A DNA stretch of 18,754 nt, taken from positions 1 to 18,754 of the forward strand of contig OUQQ01000096.1 of the NCBI GenBank assembly GCA_900404475.1, given 5' to 3'. The stretch comes from Spongospora subterranea (lineage: Eukaryota > Endomyxa > Phytomyxea > Plasmodiophorida > Plasmodiophoridae). Shown in pieces: positions 1-12,309 of this stretch. The notes below the pieces were generated by a model. The model saw only the letters and a list, made by a program, of their open reading frames with translations, searched no databases and was not told the origin of the DNA. A program made the translations under genes and the position numbers. Positions within the stretch are counted from its first letter, which is position 1. Every line of letters starts with the position of its first letter.

Positions 1-74
1 CCAGTGGCCCGTAGTCCACGCGACCATGCCCAAACCAATACTACCAACTACAGCACCTCGGTCACTTCATCGAA

Positions 75-2358
75 ATGTCATCTGGTGTTTGCCATCTTGG
101 CAATGCTTGTATACCATTATCGCTTATTAGGGAACGTGCTGCCTCACGTTTTGCTCAAATTTTATCGGATATTGATGGACCTAAAGCCCTTGTATTAGGC
201 CCTGGCTTATCAGGATCATTAGGATTTGTTATAGAGGTCTCAATGCTGAAAAATCATGGTGTTCACGCTATGTATGAATTAAGTCCAGCTTCTCTACCTT
301 GCAGTAATAATCAAGTAGTCTATATTGTAAGAGCTGGAGATATCGCCGCTCTTCGAGTTCTTGCTGAACAATTTCATTCGCACTCGCAAGAACGCCATCA
401 TCATATATGTTTTATGCCTCGTTGCACATTACTTGCTGAAGCTACACTAGTCCAGCTCAAAGTATATGGTAATATGACTCGTATTGAGTTGGGTGTTGAG
501 GTATTCCTGTCTTGGTGCTCGGTTCAACCTGTAATGCTGAACTATTGGCAAATAGCTGTTTCCTTACGATGAAGATGTGATTACGATGTGTCTTGATGGA
601 TGTCTAAAAGAATTGCTTGTCGACAATGACCCATCTGTACTTTATTATGCCGCATCAGCCATTCGGACCTTTGAAGACATGTTTGGAGGAATACCCAAGG
701 TGAGATACAAAGAATGTCAATTAAACTGTGTTGTTGACATTTTTGGGAGAGATATCGGGTAAGGGCGACTGGGCTTCAAGAGTTGTGCAGATTCTGAATA
801 AACTGGGGCATGAACGGCCTGTAGCAAAAGATGCTCCCATCTGCGGGCCTGTTGACGAACTGATTTTGATTGATAGGCGGGTTGACATGGTTAGTCCTCT
901 TTTACAACAGTGTAATTATCGCTCAACTCCACAACTACCCAATATTGCCTTTCGCTCTAACAGTAGTTTTCAAAACAGTGAGCTATGAAGGACTTCTTGA
1001 TGAGATTGTCGGAATATCGAATGGGTTTGTGGAGATTGAAAAGAAAAGTGTGGGGGTCAAAGGTCGACCTGGGGTCACTAAATTGCCACTCAACTCGAAT
1101 GACGACCTTTACCGGCAACTTCGGGATGCGAATTTCAATCTTTTTAAGCATATCGTGAAGAAGCGTGCTGCACATATTCAAGAGACATATGCAGAGCGAC
1201 ACGATGCTGAATCAATCGCCCAGATGTCAACTTTTATGAAAAAATTCAAAACAGTACATCCTGAACACGTATCACTAGAGGCTCATATCAATCTGGCTGA
1301 TAAGGTTGCTCAGGTAATATTTCATTTGCGTTCGTTGAACCAGCAAGTAGCCAATATTAGTAATCTAGGTGACGAAACTGCCGTCGTTTCTTCGGAATGC
1401 CCAAACCCAACTCGATCTTGTCTCAACCGGTCATCAGAGTAGCGCCGAGGCCTATATCGAGGAGCTTATTGGAAAAAGAGCACCGCTAACACAAGTTCTT
1501 CGAATGATGGGATTGATGTCGATTGTTGGAGGAGGAATCAAGCAAAAGCAGTTCGATTTTTTACGAAGCGAGATTGTTCAGGCTTGTATTACTTAGCTTT
1601 TTGAAAGTGTTGGAACGGGCATTGACCGGTCCGTTGGTTTTAGATGGGTTCACGACCTTACTTGGATTGGATAATCTTAATCGTGCTGGGATTATCATAA
1701 AGGTTTTTGACACCCTCAGCGTCTTATTCAGCTCCATTTCAATATAACTCGTTTGTAGCGCGAGAATCGGTATTCGTTTTCCCCGATCTGCACAGCGTAT
1801 GATCTGATTGGCCAGCCCGTATCTGCTGGCTCATCGATTTCATTACCTGCCTCTATGCACTTCGCTTATCATGGCTATGCGCCGCTTTCAGTTCGATTAG
1901 TTGAGGCATCAATACGGTCAGGTTGGACTACCGAGCCGGGCAAGGCTAAGTTAGGTTAGTTTAAGCCGAATTCTTAGGAATTGTCAGGAGAATGACGTCA
2001 TCACCATCCTTCTGTGGCTGGAGCTTTCATACTAAGCATTGACAATATATTTTTAGGCCTTGTTAGCGGGCAATCATTTTCCAAGAATGTTCGACCAGGA
2101 AATAATGCATCGCAGAGTAAGAAGCGAATTGTATTGGTATTCTTCATTGGTGGGATTACGTTCGCTGAGATATCAGCATTACGTTGGTTGAATAGTAAGT
2201 TGAAATAGTGGTTCACATATTTTAGATTATTGATTTTATCTGAACAAGAACGGGAAGATCACGATCGAGAGTATATCATTATGACGACTCATATCACTAA
2301 TGGCCACAAGATGATTTCAGCAATTTTAGGCAACTGCGAAAACCGATATGAAAAATAA
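75..2358 (+). CDS. VPS33: Vps33, Sec1/Munc18-family subunit of HOPS/CORVET
   Basis: Exons: 75-500, 556-699, 752-911, 979-1313, 1369-1585, 1644-1702, 1759-1954, 2057-2194, 2249-2358. They sum to 1785 nt, or 594 aa, against 596 aa for human VPS33A. Every junction restores alignment to that family. Conserved blocks include DGPKALVLGPGLSG near the N-terminus, ERHDAE in the middle, YHGYAPLSVRL, and IGGITFAEISALR near the C-terminus. In this family the protein clasps SNAREs and promotes tethering and fusion at endosomes and the vacuole/lysosome. The start at 75 is the first ATG in frame with the conserved N-terminal block. The introns are 52-67 nt except the seventh (1955-2056, 102 nt), which has a TACTAAG branch-site-like motif. 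An apparent frame break near 1703 is explained by a 56-nt intron (1703-1758). The least certain junctions are those of introns 7 and 8. VPS33A is a closer fit than VPS33B by length and by the C-terminal block. Confidence 0.93.
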
Positions 2359-2667
2359 CTGTATAATTTTATATATTCGAATCAACTACAACATCAGAAA
2401 TAGTGACCAAATACATAAGTTAGATAGAGGCAGCAATAGCCACATGAATCGCATTGTGATATCCCATCTTCAACTTCATCAAAAGGTGGTGATACATAGA
2501 ATGGGGTACACTTCACTAATTAAGTTTCTCTTGGTCTGATTCAGGGAATTATTTTTGTTTTCTTTTTTTAACCGAAGACAGTCAATTTCAGAAGCATTCT
2601 TCAGCGATTACAGCAAATTGATATGTATTTAGAGACATAAATATATACTGAACTATATAGGCTTAAA
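2359..2667. other. AT-rich convergent spacer between VPS33 and the helicase
   Basis: This 309-nt stretch separates the stop codons of two convergent genes. It is AT-rich with many stops in all frames, and I see no RNA gene or repeat in it. It presumably holds both 3' UTRs and polyadenylation signals. Confidence 0.6.
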
Positions 2668-5600
2668 CTACCTGGCTTTCCCGTTTTGTGATTGGTCTTT
2701 TTTCTTGGAGCGCCCGTCTTCAAAAGACGATACCTGCATCAGTTCCTGTTCAATTCTGAAGTTCCAGCTGTTGTCCGTTACCTTTTTCTTCAAGTTGCTC
2801 CGAAGCAGATTCATTTGATTCTTCGATGGCGGTTTCCCTGAACGACATTCTTTTATCCATTCCACCTTACCCTTAGCCTGAGCTGAGGTTCCGCATCCAT
2901 GCACTTCCGGTAGTCCATGGCTAATACAGAATGCGAGCTTGCAGAATTGGCATACAATCGATACTGTATCGACGCCATAAGATCAGCCCAAAAATGTTTC
3001 ACGTCGATAAATTATTCAGACCTGTTTTGGTACTTTTCATGCATGACGAATGTGAGCACTGACCTACCTTTATACCGGCCGATAAAAAAAACTCGTCAAT
3101 CTCATCCTGATGACGGGATTACTACATAGAGCTAACTGGATAGAACTAACGATTACCTCTACGGAAACTGAGCCAACAGAAACCGCACTTGCAGTAGTTT
3201 TCGCCTTGCTTCTTTTCTTCTTGTGTTTGATGGGAACACCTGGAAGAGTCTGAGCGAGAATAGAGAGCACATCAGATGCGCAATCTCCCGTATTCATAGC
3301 TCCTGATCTGGTGACAATACCTCAATATTCGAAAATGGCGCTGTTGGTCGTTCTTCCTGATTTGACACAGTTTCCTCCTGATTTACTGATGACAGGTCGT
3401 CTGGTGACGATGGAATTGGACCTAGTTTGACTTTATCTGGTGTCAACAGTTCGCGGCGGGCAGTTTCATGAACCTGGATTGAGCTATTTTCAAGGGGCGC
3501 TTTAACCCAAACAAATCTTTGGGCTCCTTCACCAGAGCTACCATGATCCATTCGGCACCGCTCGGCTACGTCATGTACCACCATTCTCATGAACGACGTT
3601 AAATGACAGGGAAAAACGACTTCCTCCCCAGGAAGAAGGGATTGAACTCGAGCAATAAGGGCGTCGACATCGTTTTGGTCATCACGAGCGATAGCGACCG
3701 ACTCTTCCACGAAAGACTTTGCAATGGGCACATTTGGAGTTGTGACGTGCTCCGATTTACAACGGCGTCCCTTGGCTGACTTTCTAGGTTTACTAGGTCG
3801 CGCCACTGGCGATTGCTCGCTGATCGCATCGGTTGCAGCAGCGTCATTTTTAGGGACATCAGCACAGTCATCATCTATCTGGTCCTCCCAGATTTGAGCG
3901 TCGTCTTCATACAAATGCGCCGATTGATAATCGCCATTGTCTTCCAGATAGGATAACAGCCTGTTGAAGAAAGGGTCATGGGACAACGTGCTGGAATCAC
4001 AAATAACTGCGAGATGGCGACGGGCTCGTGTACAAGCGACATTAATACGGCGAGGGTCGGAAAGAAACCCGATATCGGAATCAGTATTAGAGCGGACCAT
4101 TGATATAACGATGGCCTCCTTCTCCCGACCTTGAAACCCATCAATAGTCCCTATCTCGATTAGCTCCACCTCAGATATAAACTTGTTGTGTTGCTGAGCT
4201 AGATCGGTAAGAGCCTGGCGACAAAGGACGACCTGTCTGCTGTATGGAGTTAGCAGCGCCATTGTTCCAGGCGATACACCAGCCCAGAGAAGCCTGATTA
4301 GATGCAGTGCCGCTATGCGCGCCTCTCCGATATTCCCTTTCGATAGCTGCCTCAATCGCACATCGCCACCATCCAAATCGCCTTCATCTTCATCCATAGA
4401 GCAATGGCTTGTGTCGATGTAAACCAACGCAGCAGCAGTGGTGGCTGTTCGCTTAACGCCAGGTAGATGATGAAGGAGATGATGGGCAACAGTGCGATCA
4501 GCAATAAGTCTACCGTTATAGAATTCTTGCGACGACCAATCCTGAATAAGAGAGTTCATACGGTATTGTTGGTCCAACATCACGATCGACTGAGGGCAAC
4601 AGGTCTGTAAGAGCTCATAAACCCGCTCGAACATCGTGGGAAATGTGGCGGCGAAGGAAGATTTGACGGTCGGGGCGAGCTGTTTATGGTCACCCACCAT
4701 GACCAATCGTTTCCCCATCAATATAGGTATCCAGCATTGGGGCTCTAGAGCTTGGCCTGCCTCATCAATGATCACTAAATCGAATTGGCGTCCCCGTAGC
4801 GCTGGAACATTGGCACCAACACAGGTTGACAGAACAACCTGCGCTTTTCCAACAACTTCCTCGCTAACCCGACCTTCCATCGCTTTTAAATCCTTTCGTA
4901 ATAATCGAATTTCATCACGATTTTTGTTGCGTTCTATGCGACTGCAGGTCGACCAACGCTCATTAATCGATCGGATTTCACTACGGACGTCTTGAGCAAG
5001 ACGAAAGGCCTCAGAACGGGAGACAATTTCGTCAAGAGAATGGGTCATGACCGATTGCAGCATCCTGGCTGGATGACCAAGACGAACGAGACGGACAGGG
5101 GAAGACGACAACCGTTCAACAATACCATCAACTGCAATATTCGAAGGAGCACAAGCAAGCACCTTTAGTCCCGATTTCACCGCTTCTGTAATCAGCCGAC
5201 AGACAGCAGTTGTCTTCCCGCAACCAGGAGGACCATGAATTAGAAACACGTCATTAGTGGCCAACGCACCAAGTACAGCTTGAGATTGAGAAGTGTTCAA
5301 AGTGTCGAACGACGCCTTGGAAGTGTGGGCAGACGAAGGCGGGCTGGGCGCCTGAGAAGCTAACAGGACAGAGGCAAGAAGATTACATGGAGCTGAGGCA
5401 GGTAATGATGCCAACTGATCAAGAGCATGAGCGCACCGACGGAACGAGATGTCATTGCCGACTCTGAACAAACACGGGGTTGACAAAACGTCGATGAAGA
5501 AACAGTGCAAAGGATGAAATACTTGACGAGAGTTAGGAATGGAGACGACGCTGATTGCGATGGATCATAATCTGAACATGATATTATGATGACCTATTGA

Positions 5601-6030
5601 ACGTTAACAGTTAATTGATCTGAACCGTTTAAGAATATCATGATATAATCATACTTTACTGGTAAGTCGTACAACAGTTCCCATCTCGACTATAATGGTA
5701 TTCGAGCCCGTCCTTATCTGAACGATATCGCCTGACGATAGTTTGACGCCGAGTAGTCTATCGCTATCAACTGTTGGCGCCATAACTAGCTCTATTCGCC
5801 CTCCAATAGCGGTCCTATACTCAACGATGTGTAATCGCCTGATAGCCTGCCATCATCCCATCATCATTGATAACGACCAGGGATAGTCCAGGCAGATAGT
5901 ATACCAGGCCAGCCGCCTCAAGCGACCTTATCGGCAGACCATCACCATAGGACAGCAGGTCATCAGCCTCCGCCTGGCGTTCGGCAGATACCAGCTGTTG
6001 AAGAGAGCTGATCAAGTTCGGCTCCGGCAT
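2668..6030 (-). CDS. IGHMBP2: IGHMBP2/SMUBP2-like SF1B helicase with R3H and AN1 domains
   Basis: Exons on the minus strand: 6030-5905, 5846-5655, 5593-5523, 5463-3321, 3249-3157, 3106-3022, 2963-2668. They total 3006 nt, or 1001 aa (human 993). The Upf1-like core has Walker A GPPGCGKT (about residues 207-214), IIDEAG (about 361-366), GDHKQL (about 387), QYRM (about 429), DGFQGRE (about 571) and TRARR (about 608). An R3H domain follows at about 743-786. The C-terminal AN1 zinc finger is split over the last two exons with spacing C-x4-C-x10-C-x2-C-x4-C-x2-H-x5-H-x-C (about 892-927). The family unwinds RNA and DNA 5' to 3' and associates with ribosomes and tRNA. The ATG at 6030 has an in-frame stop just upstream. 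An ATG at 5510 lies inside the third intron (5464-5522) and is not the start. The junction at 3320/3250 (GAG|GTATTG to CTCAG|ACT) is the least certain, because an alternative acceptor could add residues. Confidence 0.93.
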
Positions 6031-6722
6031 TGGATACGACGATATCTAGGGCGATAAGGTCCACCGTCCCAATTCGGGCCGAATCGCGGTAAACGGGCAC
6101 GGGCCGGCGCGCCCTTTAATTGACAATGACGATGTGCGAGAAGACTGCAAATGAACCTAATGATAATAGGGAGTGATTATTATCCGTGTCCCACCACATT
6201 AATGGACGCGCTGATTGGCCCATTACCGTTATATATGGTGTACTGCCGCTGACATTGGATAATAGGATCCCAAAGAGAGCAAGAAATCAGATTTGCAACA
6301 CGGAAGATGCAGACTTCATCTTCTTTTGATGTCGGGAGAAACGTACTGACGAAATTCAAAAAGCTCCAGAGGTTGAACAGTTTATTTACATCGCAGATAC
6401 AGTCGTCATAAGACGTGTTCAAACAAATCCTTTTACCGAAACCTCTGAAGCATTCTTCTAGTGGACCCTTGACCACAGTTGCCTGATTGACCCTTCCCCT
6501 TCATGACACAGAACACCATTTGGTGTTAGTCCGATAGTCCGCGATTGATCATGAACCCCGTAACGGTAATAACAATTGTCTGAGAGGGTTATTCTGTCTG
6601 TGTCATCTCGCGTGGTCAAAACACCCATCTCCTGTTACCACTTGACCGCTAACTGTGATACCGGTTTCGGTCACCTTTTCTCCCTCGTGTCGGGCTGATT
6701 TTGTCCAGCCCTGTTCCCAGAA
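6031..6722. promoter_or_regulatory. Divergent intergenic region between the helicase and RRP46
   Basis: This 692-nt stretch lies between two outward-facing start codons and should contain both promoters. It holds GGCGCGCC near 6106 and a short inverted repeat at 6512-6527 (AACACCA, two-nt loop, TGGTGTT). A minus-strand open frame at 6476-6180 has no recognisable domain and looks like chance. I cannot identify a TATA box or a specific factor site with confidence. Confidence 0.5.
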
Positions 6723-7445
6723 ATGACAATCAAATCGTCCCGGGGTTCGCCAGAACGGCGATGCGGGCGGGAATACAGCTCATTACGCCCCATATCCACT
6801 GAGCAATCCATGTTGGACCAGTACGATGGCAGTGCCAAAATAGAGCATGGTTGCACATCCGTTATCGCCACGGTTTTCGGCCCGGTTGAGGCGCCAATCA
6901 GATCAGAGATTTATGATCAAGCGCGTATCACTGTTTCAATTAAAAAGGTGTCCCCAATTAAACCAGGATTGATATCATCCATATCCGAATGGGAACATAT
7001 CGTCAGGCAGAGCTTAGAGGCGGTTGTTCTTCGTTCGCTTCATCCCCGTACCCAGATCGAAGTCAATCTCATCGTTGTCGGTGACGATGGTTCACTGGTA
7101 TCGGCGTGTGTTCATGCCGCTTGTCTGGCGCTGATTGATGCCGGTGTTCCGTTAACGTCGATGTTATCCAGCGTCACATTGGCCATCTCTGAGACAGGGG
7201 CGGTATTAATTGACCCAACACTCGAAGAGGAAGTGGCGGCCGCTGCCCGACTTACATTCGTGTGCTCAAGTGATTGTTCTCAAGCCGATAGCATCATCGC
7301 TTCTATTACTGATGGGACGATTTTGGAGTCCACCTATTTCGAGTGCATCAAGCTAGCAAGAATAGCTGCTACACAAGTTCAAGGGTTTCTGGAACTAGCA
7401 TTGCAGAATAAGGCGCGGATGGAAGTCCAAGGAAGGAATGTGTAA
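6723..7445 (+). CDS. RRP46: Exosome complex component Rrp46 (EXOSC5-like)
   Basis: This is a single-exon frame of 240 aa with an RNase PH fold; human EXOSC5 is 235 aa. Recognisable blocks are DGSAKIEHGCTSVIA (about residues 35-49), FGPVEA, the family signature LHPRT (about 106-110), and DDGSLVSACVHAACLALIDAG (about 121-141, broken here only for description as the central RNase PH strand-helix unit). In eukaryotes Rrp46 is one of six PH-like subunits forming the RNA-threading ring of the exosome, and that ring is largely catalytically inert. The first 20 residues are basic and unaligned; the ATG at 6723 is the first in frame before the conserved REYSSLRP block. The sequence just before it (TTCCCAG) resembles a splice acceptor, so an upstream 5' UTR intron is possible. 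It is one of two recognised genes in the window without a coding intron. It is divergent from the helicase and convergent with eIF5B. Confidence 0.93.
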   Translation: MTIKSSRGSPERRCGREYSSLRPISTEQSMLDQYDGSAKIEHGCTSVIATVFGPVEAPIRSEIYDQARITVSIKKVSPIKPGLISSISEWEHIVRQSLEAVVLRSLHPRTQIEVNLIVVGDDGSLVSACVHAACLALIDAGVPLTSMLSSVTLAISETGAVLIDPTLEEEVAAAARLTFVCSSDCSQADSIIASITDGTILESTYFECIKLARIAATQVQGFLELALQNKARMEVQGRNV

Positions 7446-7773
7446 TACAAAAAGTCGTTATTATTGAAATGAATGGTTCCAACAAGTGGATTCAGTTCTT
7501 TGAATTGCTCAGGCTCTAGTTCAATTAACGAGAATTTTCATTCAACACTACTGTCGAATGGTTTGGCTGATAATTAAGGCAATTGACGTTGGGCCAAAGC
7601 GATGATACGCTGATCAACAGTAGCTGCGTCAGGTAAAACTCACAATCACATTTTCATAGGACTGGCATAGTTTGTGCCAAACTTAAAACATCAAGTAAAG
7701 AGTCGCAAAGAGAGGAATTAAAAGAACGGATATATTGAATAGATGATGACGACCAACATTTCTCATATCGAAA
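7446..7773. other. Convergent spacer between RRP46 and eIF5B
   Basis: This 328-nt AT-rich interval lies between two stop codons. I see no ORF worth reporting, no tRNA-like sequence and no repeat in it. It presumably contains the two 3' UTRs. Confidence 0.55.
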
Positions 7774-10700
7774 TCAGATAATGTCGAACATTTTCTTCAA
7801 TTTCACCACGCATTTCCAGTCGTCTTTCGTTAAGTAATCTTTGAAGCTTGCTTTGAGGATATCGATCGATTGCCTTGTAATCTTGCTTTGTAATTGATTG
7901 GTATGATCGAATTGCCTTCCGTAAGTAGCTGGAGCATGACCTGTTTACGAGAATCAAAAACCAACAAAACAGTCAACTCAGCGATCTACCGGACCTGGTT
8001 TGGGATCAATTTTGATACATACTTGCTGGCCTGCTCTGGCCTCATTGATTTCTTTATGATTTAGTTCAATTCCAGAGATTTCACCGATGATTACGTTATT
8101 GCGATCATGGCAGCATAAAGGGGTTCCTAAAGAGTCATCAGCGATGGCGACCCAACTGTAAGTAGAATCAAATACCTTTACGAATTATGCCTTCTTTGAT
8201 ATTGACACCTATGACAATGGGGTCCTTCATTCTGAAAACATATTCCTTAATGATCTCGAGAACGCATGGGAATATAACCGCGCCTTCAGCTTCAGCTTGA
8301 TTTTCAGTCTGGTACACATTGGTATAAAAAATATATGAGATTGCAAACAAAATAAAGACCTCGACTTCTTTCATATACGCGGTAAACTGGTCGAATAGGT
8401 GGTATATGATATCGGCAGTGAAAATTCGGATACCACGATCTGTAGCGTGCTGACGAGCATCAGCTGACACCTAGAGATCATCAGTTATCAAGAGCAAATA
8501 ATTGCGACACAATTGATTACCTTGACGTCAAATGCCAGGATAACTGCATATTCGGGTTGTCGCTCAAGCATGCAGGCACACTTAACAACATCTTTTTTAT
8601 GAACGGGACCGATAGCAATTCCGGAAACAGGGATCTTCATGTCGCATAGAAACTGCAAAAAAAATCACGTCAGGTATGACACATTATTTGGATTTGGTGC
8701 TAACTTGTAGCAGCGCTTCCAATGACCCTAAGGTGGAAGCTTGAACGCAGACACCGCGCCCAGCCTTATCCACTTTCGATAAAATCGACGCAAGATCGGT
8801 CATAACTTCATCCTTAAGGTCCTCAATATCATCACCAGCGCCGCAAACCAGTAACTGCGATCCTGCAACTGCATCTTCCAGACCTGATGCAGCAATCTGC
8901 ATCTCGTTAGACAAAAATGAAATGCTGAAACGACATAGAGCAGAACCGACTTTGATACCCGCTGCAGCCTTGACTTGGCTTAATCGTTGATATTCTCCTT
9001 TTACTCGTAACTCGGTCATCGGATACGGGGTAAGTAGCGCACGAATCGTAGTCACGATCGGGCCATAAAGTCCACAAACGACAATGGTGTCATTGACATT
9101 AAGGTAGCCGTTGCTCAAAATGACATCGATTGTCGTGCCAATACCATCAACCACCTTAACCTGAAGCACAACTTTAAGCGAGAGCGCGTATTTTTTGATT
9201 TCATCAAGAAAAAAAATATTACTATAAAACGAAACACACTAGAAATATATAGAGCGAAATGTAACAACCTCAAGAACAGTGCATTGTAGTTCCGAGATAT
9301 ACTGTAATCGCTCGTTCATCATGTGTTGCGACAATTGCACAAGAAGCATCAACAAGTCAGGCAAGCCCTCTCCAGTTATCGCTGATGTTGGCACTAAGGA
9401 AATATTTTTTCGGAAATCAACGTTGCGATTGTAAAGGCAGCAATTGAGTCCTAGTATGAGATGAGACAAGATTTTGCGAACTGTAGATTCAAAGACGACC
9501 TTGTTCAGCGAATGCGACCACCGTCGACGTCACTCTGTCCTCAAATTCTTTCTGTGAGTGTTCTGCCTAAGGAGTCATGTGAAACGATGAAGCAAAAAAC
9601 ATGAACATAAAAACCTGGGATGCCAGCGTGGTTGAAAATGGCGCCCAGGGGATGGGTTTCCAATCGAAAATTCTGTCGATCTTATTCAAAGCAACAATAA
9701 ATGGAGTTTTTTTTTGCCTGACAGACATGACAGTTAGACTCAAAAGAGAGCGGCATGAGGAAAACATACCGCAAAAGACGAAGAGATTCTAAAGTCTGCT
9801 GTTCCAACCCGTGCATGATGTCAACAACCAAAACCGCAATGTCACCTGTGTATAAATAAATGTCAAGCAGCGTATAGCATGTAAGAGGGTGATTTACACA
9901 AAGATGACCCACGCGACCTGAGGTTTGTGAAAGATTCGTGACCTGGTGTATCAATAATAAGCAGACCAGGAAGCCGATACTCAAGTTTTTTTTTCTGCAA
10001 GATTTTGAGTATAATGAGTTTCGAAAGGGTAGAAAACGATACCTGAAGAATGTTAAGCTCTGATGTCTTTTCAATGATTGAAGCCATGGGAAAGTACGAT
10101 GCCCCGATCTGTTGCGTGATACCTCCTGCTTCGGCATCTTGCACCTGTGATCATGATGGGAATCAGTATTAAGAAATAGAAAAACATCAGAAACCCGAAC
10201 CTTTGTTCGACGAATTTTATCCAAAATTTTTGTTTTCCCGGTGTCGACATGCCCCAGAATACAGCAGATTGGAGATCGCAAATTAGCACTGGATCTCTCT
10301 GCAAGAGCGGCCTCTTTACGCTTTGCACGACGATTTCGCGAGTCTTGCTTTGATTGTTCTGATAAGCAGTATCAGCAATTACAGATTCAAAAGGAAGGAA
10401 AACAGCCAACCTTTGATTTGTTCTTCTTTAGAGATGCGGTCTTCATCACTGCTTTCAGAATCACTGCTTTCGGAATCGGGAGTTGCCTTTTTAACAGGCA
10501 CCTTTTTCACAGAGTCATCCTGTTTTGACGTCTGCTCGCATGTTTTTTCAGCCTGGATACGTTCCAGCCTTTCTTTTTCCCTATAATAAACCAGCTCATA
10601 AGAATGAAACCTCACTGAAACTTGTGTGTTGCTACTGTTGCCGCATTAGCTGTTGCCGATGCCTCTTTAGTCGCGCTTGTTGACGTTGGTCACGCCTGTC

Positions 10701-12211
10701 TTGTTTCGCTTGTAACAAAGTACGCTCCTCTTCACTGTCCATATCCCATGCATCGACAACAGAACCGGATGACGCTTCGCTAACATACTGAAAAAAAAGA
10801 ACTAAATCAAAGTAGGTGTACGATACAATGGGATGCTAACATCACTTTCGCTTAGAACGGCAGGAATTGATTCAGCTTCAATTTCGATTTCGGGTTCGAG
10901 TTGAGCGCTTTGCTCCACTTCATGAGCAACGGATTCCTCAGAAATCACGGGCTCATCGACGGCTTCGTTGGTTGGCAATTCATCCGGATTGCCTTTGTTC
11001 TGTTGCAAGTCCGACAACAATTTCCCTTTCTGTTTTCCCGGTTTCCTACAAAAATGCATAAATCCGGCAATTCCATACGATATGCACATTATCGTCTACA
11101 CCTTTTTGGTTTTGGTTTTGCCGTACTCGAAGTTCTTTCAGTAGGAACTAGACCCTGTGCCCTCATCTGCTCCAAAAACGCAGCAGCTTTGTCAGCCTTT
11201 GCCTTTTGTCCTAACACAAAATGTTAATATGTTTGTATATTGGTTGTTATTCGTATCGAAATGACACACCTTTACTGAGAAGTTTACCCTGACGCCGTAA
11301 CTCATCTTGTTTGCGCTTTTTTTCCTCAATTCTTCGCTGGCGCTCCTCTTCCTTCCTCGCAGCCTGAATAGCGATGACAGTTAGAAAATGGAGTGTAAAA
11401 ATACGTGTAAACTACCTCTTCCTCTTCAAGCTTCTGCCGCTCTTCAATTAGCCGGATTCGTTCATCTTCGGCGCGCTTGAATTCTTCTTCAGCTTTTTTT
11501 TCAGCTTCCAGGCGCTGACGAAGAAGAGCAATTGCAGCACTGGGCTTAGATGTTGCGACGGCTGGCGGAGGCGCCTCCTACAAAGGCATCAAAAGTTGTC
11601 GGAAAGCCGCTTGGTGAGGATATACCTTCTTTTCCTTCTTTTTTTTAGGCTTTTTCTTTTTACTTTTATCAGCAGCATTATTTTGATCTTCTGGAGAAGC
11701 TAATTCTGCTAATAGGTCATCTAGTTCGTTGCGTGAACTGTTGGCAACGTCGATGGGTGAAGAAGTAGCAGCAACAGAATCGACGATAGTCTCATGGACT
11801 TGCATATCCACTACTGCGCTTTCCTGCACATCGACTTAACCACATGAAACGAGCAATCGATTTGCATTCACATACGCCTTGCCCCTTCCCTGTGTTCTTC
11901 TTTGACTTTTTCTTTTTCTTATCAGAAGGCTTGGTGTCTAATTGAAGATCAGCAAGAAGTTGATCAAGCGAGGTATCAGCGGTTTTGGTAGGTTTAGATT
12001 GCTTTTTAACCTAAACGAAGAAGCGTGTGTTGATTATTGTTTTTTGAATAAATCAAACAATTTCTTAACATACAGGTGCATTGCTGACGATGGGGGTAAC
12101 CGCTGGAGCATCGTCCGTTTCCTCCTCATCTTCATCCTCCTCGTCCAGCATGTTGAACAGATTCACTTTTGGCTGCCTTGCCTCGGGTTCCTGTTCGTCG
12201 GACGAACTCAT
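7774..12211 (-). CDS. EIF5B: Translation initiation factor eIF5B (Fun12/IF2 family)
   Basis: There are 23 exons: 12211-12074, 12010-11876, 11823-11626, 11577-11416, 11363-11270, 11210-11102, 11045-10841, 10787-10636, 10580-10411, 10358-10201, 10144-10043, 9994-9898, 9845-9770, 9717-9615, 9566-9500, 9450-9269, 9160-8951, 8896-8705, 8652-8521, 8470-8360, 8308-8176, 8126-7995, 7940-7774. They total 3225 nt, or 1074 aa (yeast 1002, human 1220). Residues 1-480 are acidic and Lys/Glu-rich. The GTPase domain shows GHVDTGKT (about 490), GGITQQIG (about 514), DTPGHE, NKID and PTSAITGEG. Domain II begins at [13 protein letters not shown], domain III contains [12 protein letters not shown], and domain IV ends KKMFDII. 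The factor hydrolyses GTP to join 60S and 40S subunits. All 22 introns are GT-AG and 48-63 nt, except 9161-9268 (108 nt). Three are multiples of three without stops (8309-8359, 8897-8950, 9995-10042). The ATG at 12211 opens a typical acidic [10 protein letters not shown] start. Confidence 0.96.
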
Positions 12212-12309
12212 TTCTCAACGAAACCCTGATCAACGCAAGCCCCAGGCAATGAGAGACCAGCGCAATATGACTCGAATAATAAAAAACCAGGCTAACCTTG
12301 ACTATACCG

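Noticed and set aside
1703..1758. Frameshift in VPS33 at a run of five Ts
   Set aside because: A 56-nt GT-AG intron here restores frame and alignment without any sequence error.
2668..2904. Separate small gene beginning MHGCGTS
   Set aside because: The frame continues upstream through the AN1 zinc ligands and is the last helicase exon.
3294..5510. Intronless 738-aa helicase starting at ATG 5510
   Set aside because: The first 16 residues are translated intron (5464-5522). Upstream exons supply the missing N-terminal domain with family-consistent length and phase.
6180..6476. 98-aa minus-strand ORF in the helicase/RRP46 promoter region
   Set aside because: It has no recognisable domain, poor protein-like composition, and lies in a divergent promoter.
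8168..8470. Membrane-spanning segment in eIF5B suggested by a hydrophobic run
   Set aside because: The hydrophobic residues are the translation of the stop-free 51-nt intron 8309-8359.
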